Of a stretch of DNA of 11,229 nucleotides, positions 9,210-11,229 are shown piece after piece. The stretch comes from Funneliformis mosseae (Eukaryota > Glomeromycota > Glomeromycetes > Glomerales > Glomeraceae). The first letter of the stretch is position 1. Every line of letters starts with the position of its first letter. The stretch is taken from the NCBI GenBank assembly GCA_910592005.1, contig CAJVPP010003605.1, forward strand, positions 1-11,229, in the 5' to 3' direction. Below the pieces are notes generated by a model, which searched no databases, was not told the DNA's origin, and was given only the letters and a program-made list of their open reading frames with translations. Position numbers and translations under genes: made by a program.

Positions 9210-11169
9210 CTGTGCCTTATTTTATATTTAAGAAAGTGTTATTATTATTTTTTATGAATTGACAACAAATGGAAAATTTTTATAGAATTTACAAAATCTA
9301 TCAGGTTACTTGTTTACCTCTGAATCAAATCGGCTACCAAACCATAAATATCGAGATCATTATTTAAGTAAGAAGAATATAACCGAGACTCTTCCATAAG
9401 GATCATCCATTGTTTAGATTTACTTATAACTTTTGAGATAGCATCGGCCGCTTTAGTTTGGAGTCTGAATAAATCCTGTAGGGCAATTGAGCTTATATAA
9501 CCTGTAAATATCTCCTTCAGTACAATAATTCTGCATAGGCGAAATAGATACCGAGAAGCATTAATTATATTGTCGTCATTATCAACCGACCGGATAAGCA
9601 TATCAGCAGCCTCTTCGAACTTATTATGCGAAATAAGTTTATCTGCTTCTTTGCGAAAGTGGAAATTGAGTTGACGGATCGTTTTGTCGTTGAAGTCTTG
9701 TCTGTGCCTTATTATTTAATAGTTTAGACAAGCGTTATGAATTGAAAATAAACGTTCTTACGAGAAATTACAGAATCTATCAGTCACTTAAGCTTACCTT
9801 TGAGTCAAATCGGTTACCATATCATAAATCTCGAGTTTTTCATTTAAAAAGGAAATATATAACTGAGACTGATCTGTCAATCTATTCCATTGTATAGAAT
9901 GATTTTTAACTTTTGAGATAGTCTTGGCCGCTTTGGATTGGAGTCTACATAATTCTTGCCGGGTATTTGAGCTTGTGAAACCTGTAAATAACTCTTTCAA
10001 TACATTATCTCTACAGAGACGAAAGAGACACTTAGACGCCTCGATTGTATTTTCGTCATCATCAACAGAACGGTTTAGCATATCGGCAGCCTCTTCAAAC
10101 TTATTATGTGAAATAAGTTTTTCAGCTTCATTACGAAAGTGGATATTGATTTGTCGGATTGTTTCATCGTTGATGTCTTGTCTGTTTTTAATAGTTAGAC
10201 AAGAGTTAAACTAATTTTTCATTTTTTTAATGAATTGACAACAAACTGAAGATTTTTACGAGGAATTTACAAAAATTATCAGGTAAGCTCACCTCTGAAT
10301 CAAATCAGTTATCATATCATTAAGGTTGCCATCTTTATAGGCAAAGGCTGCATGATTGTATTTTTTCGCCTTTTCAAAATACTCTCCTGCTACGTTCCAC
10401 ATCTTGACTTCAAGATAACAACGTGCGGCAGGCTCAAACATTTTTGATACAGAATAAATATCTCCAGCTTTTTTATACATGCCTATGCTCTGAAAGTATT
10501 ATAAAATTATAAATATAATCATGAAAGCTTTCAAGTGCAAATAAATTGCACCGAATAAAATTACATAGCAATAGAATTGAAACTACGTATTCACGATAAT
10601 ACCTCATAACATGAAGCTGCCTGTGGCAACCGGGAACATTCTTCAAAGGCTTGAGCGGCAGTTACGAAATTGGACTTCACAGTATTTTCATTAGAACCGG
10701 TTAAGAAGGAAGTTCTAGCAACCTGTTGAAGATGATACGCACGAGCTAGCTTTAAGCTTTTCTCATTTCCACTTTTTTTGAAGCAGAAAAGAGCCTAAGG
10801 GTGATTCCGACTCGTTTAGTAACTCAGCTCATTTTGCATAGCAATTAATAATTTTGAGCTTACCTGTACATACTTCCGTTGCTCAAAAAACTTCTTTCCT
10901 TCATAATTCCATTCAGACGGACTACTCGTCTTAGTCAAGGTAGAAATGTCGATTTCATTCGTTACTTTCACTAGCTTTTTGTGTATCCAGTATGTACAGA
11001 TTGACTCACTCAACTTCGCATCCTCTTCAAAAATCCAGAGACGCTCTCTGGCTCTGGTTATGGCAACATAGAGATGTTTGAATTCTGAGGAAAGAATATA
11101 ATGCTTTTCAGGAAAAAATTTCCGAATTCCTTTAGAATAGTCATCCAAATCGGAGAGAATTACTCGCCA
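7166..11169 (-). CDS. C-terminal part of a UvrD-helicase/TPR protein (TRANK1-like), six exons, 5' end outside the window
   Basis: Six exons join cleanly: 11169-10864, 10794-10603, 10489-10293, 10181-9798, 9701-9318 and 9209-7166. They total 3507 nt, or 1168 codons plus a TAA stop. Introns are 69, 113, 111, 96 and 108 nt, all GT-AG. The first exon carries SF1 helicase motif VI, YVAITRARERLWIF. The next two are TPR-like. Then come three homologous ~128-residue modules and a long C-terminal domain with segments such as SLMEFTTSLIFAVGQVHCDI. The architecture matches the TRANK1 family (TPR and ankyrin repeat protein with a UvrD-like helicase region), large proteins of poorly known function that are abundant in Glomeromycotina. 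The helicase Walker motifs would lie upstream, beyond the right edge, so activity cannot be judged. The frame is intact throughout, which argues for a working gene. Confidence 0.82.
9318..9701 (-). CDS. Repeat exon, copy 2 (384 nt, phase 2-2)
   Basis: The acceptor AAGGCACAG| precedes 9701 and the donor CAGAG|GTAAAC follows 9318. It has the same length and phase as copy 1, with QDFNDKTIRQ at the start, EADKLISHNKFEEAADML in the middle and GLVADLIQR at the end. The frame is fully open. Differences from copy 1 are scattered single substitutions with no length change, consistent with selection to keep both copies coding. Confidence 0.83.
9798..10181 (-). CDS. Repeat exon, copy 1 (384 nt, phase 2-2)
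   Basis: The acceptor AAAAACAG| precedes 10181 and the donor CAAAG|GTAAGC follows 9798. The first base completes an AG|A arginine codon; then come QDINDETIRQ, EAEKLISHNKFEEAADML and a helical tail ending DMVTDLTQR. At 384 nt it can be added or skipped without changing frame. It is homologous to the next exon and to the start of the terminal exon. The LISHNKFEEAADML segment resembles a TPR hairpin. Confidence 0.83.
10293..10489 (-). CDS. Exon of 197 nt with TPR/SNAP-like helical repeats
   Basis: The acceptor ACTTTCAG| precedes 10489 and the donor CAGAG|GTGAGC follows 10293. The exon starts in phase 0 and ends in phase 2. The peptide shows short helical units of about 20 residues with AG, AA or CY at matching positions (KKAGDIY, PAARCY, NVAGEYF, NHAAFAY). 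It ends in NDMITDLIQ plus the first two bases of an arginine codon. The same DLxQR end recurs in the two repeat exons downstream, marking the left limit of the amplified unit. Confidence 0.83.
10603..10794 (-). CDS. Exon of 64 codons, TPR-like
   Basis: This 192-nt exon (phase 0 at both ends) has no ATG and is found by splice logic. The acceptor is CCTTAG| just before 10794 and the donor GAG|GTATTA follows 10603. It reads ALFCFKKSGNEKS... to ...PQAASCYE, open throughout. Joined to its neighbours it gives EQRKYVQ-ALFCFKKSG and AASCYE-SIGMYKKAGDIY, both continuous TPR-type helical repeats, which supports the model. It is flanked by introns of 69 and 113 nt. Confidence 0.8.
10864..11169 (-). CDS. 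Exon with UvrD-like helicase motif VI
   Basis: This 306-nt exon (102 codons, phase 0 at both ends) begins WRVILSDLDDY after an ATATTTAG acceptor and ends ...EQRKYVQ at a CAG|GTAAGC donor. Exon residues 34-47, YVAITRARERLWIF, are motif VI of superfamily 1 helicases, where the arginine contacts the ATP gamma phosphate. Sequence before 11169 looks like an intron, so the remaining helicase motifs lie outside the window. Confidence 0.85.
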
Positions 11170-11229
11170 CTAAATATGAAGTATATAATAGAACAGCTTT
11201 AATAAATGACTTTATTATGCTTTGAAACA
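11170..11229 (-). other. Partial intron at the right edge
   Basis: The minus-strand sequence from the edge to 11170 is AT-rich and ends in ATACTTCATATTTAG, a normal acceptor for the exon starting at 11169. No convincing donor lies within these 60 bases, so the intron and the 5' part of the gene continue beyond the window. Confidence 0.6.

Larger units (their letters stand above)
8862..10325 (-). repeat. Tandem genomic amplification of exon plus intron, three copies
   Basis: Three homologous segments have acceptor-to-acceptor spacings of 480 and 492 bases (10181, 9701, 9209). Each holds the end of the preceding exon (DLxQR), an intron of 96-111 nt and the repeat exon. Intron sequences are also related: TTTGTTGTCAATTCAT is shared by the first and third introns, CTTGTCTAA(A)CTATTAAA by the first and second, and AAGGCACAG acceptors by the last two. 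The array therefore arose by duplicating genomic DNA rather than by retrotransposition or independent exon gain. Confidence 0.85.

Noticed and set aside
9059..9262. Plus-strand open frame opposite the helicase-family gene
   Set aside because: It is antisense to the terminal exon and the intron after copy 2, crosses an exon-intron border and has no coding features.
9924..10214. Plus-strand open frame of about 96 codons
   Set aside because: It is the antisense shadow of repeat exon copy 1, whose minus-strand frame has homologues in copies 2 and 3.

Overview
The window looks like nuclear DNA of an arbuscular mycorrhizal fungus (Glomeromycotina, Rhizophagus-like). This rests on the AT-rich intergenic DNA, the short GT-AG introns, and two families known to be strongly expanded in these fungi: Sel1-repeat/TKL-like protein kinases, and very long UvrD-helicase/TPR proteins related to animal TRANK1. 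No database search was possible, so the organism is an inference.

Layout. Positions 1-2986 are mostly non-coding and AT-rich. They hold a long pyrimidine tract, a small inverted repeat, a cluster of AACCGG-type motifs and two less AT-rich patches that may be relics. Positions 2987-5821 (+) hold a composite gene. It has an N-terminal helical region, eleven 36-residue Sel1 repeats, a CxxC/CxxC zinc-ribbon-like linker and a protein kinase domain. An 85-nt intron interrupts the kinase domain. A one-base reading-frame break then lies between the HRD catalytic loop and the DLG (DFG-equivalent) motif, so as written the product stops at 759 residues without the kinase C-lobe. Positions 5822-7165 are a convergent intergenic spacer with one modest hairpin-forming stretch. 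Positions 7166-11169 (-) hold the last six exons of a large gene that enters from the right edge: a helicase motif VI exon, two TPR-like exons, and a long C-terminal exon preceded by two extra copies of its own 5' part.

The most notable structure is the tandem amplification at about 8862-10325. Two exons of exactly 384 nt, both phase 2-2, and the first ~340 nt of the terminal exon are homologous, and their introns are also recognisably related. The reading frame stays open through all copies, so the locus looks like a functional in-frame exon amplification rather than debris. The two genes are convergent and differ in base composition; nothing in the sequence says they act together. I found no RNA gene, CRISPR array, intact transposon or convincing new multi-gene system.
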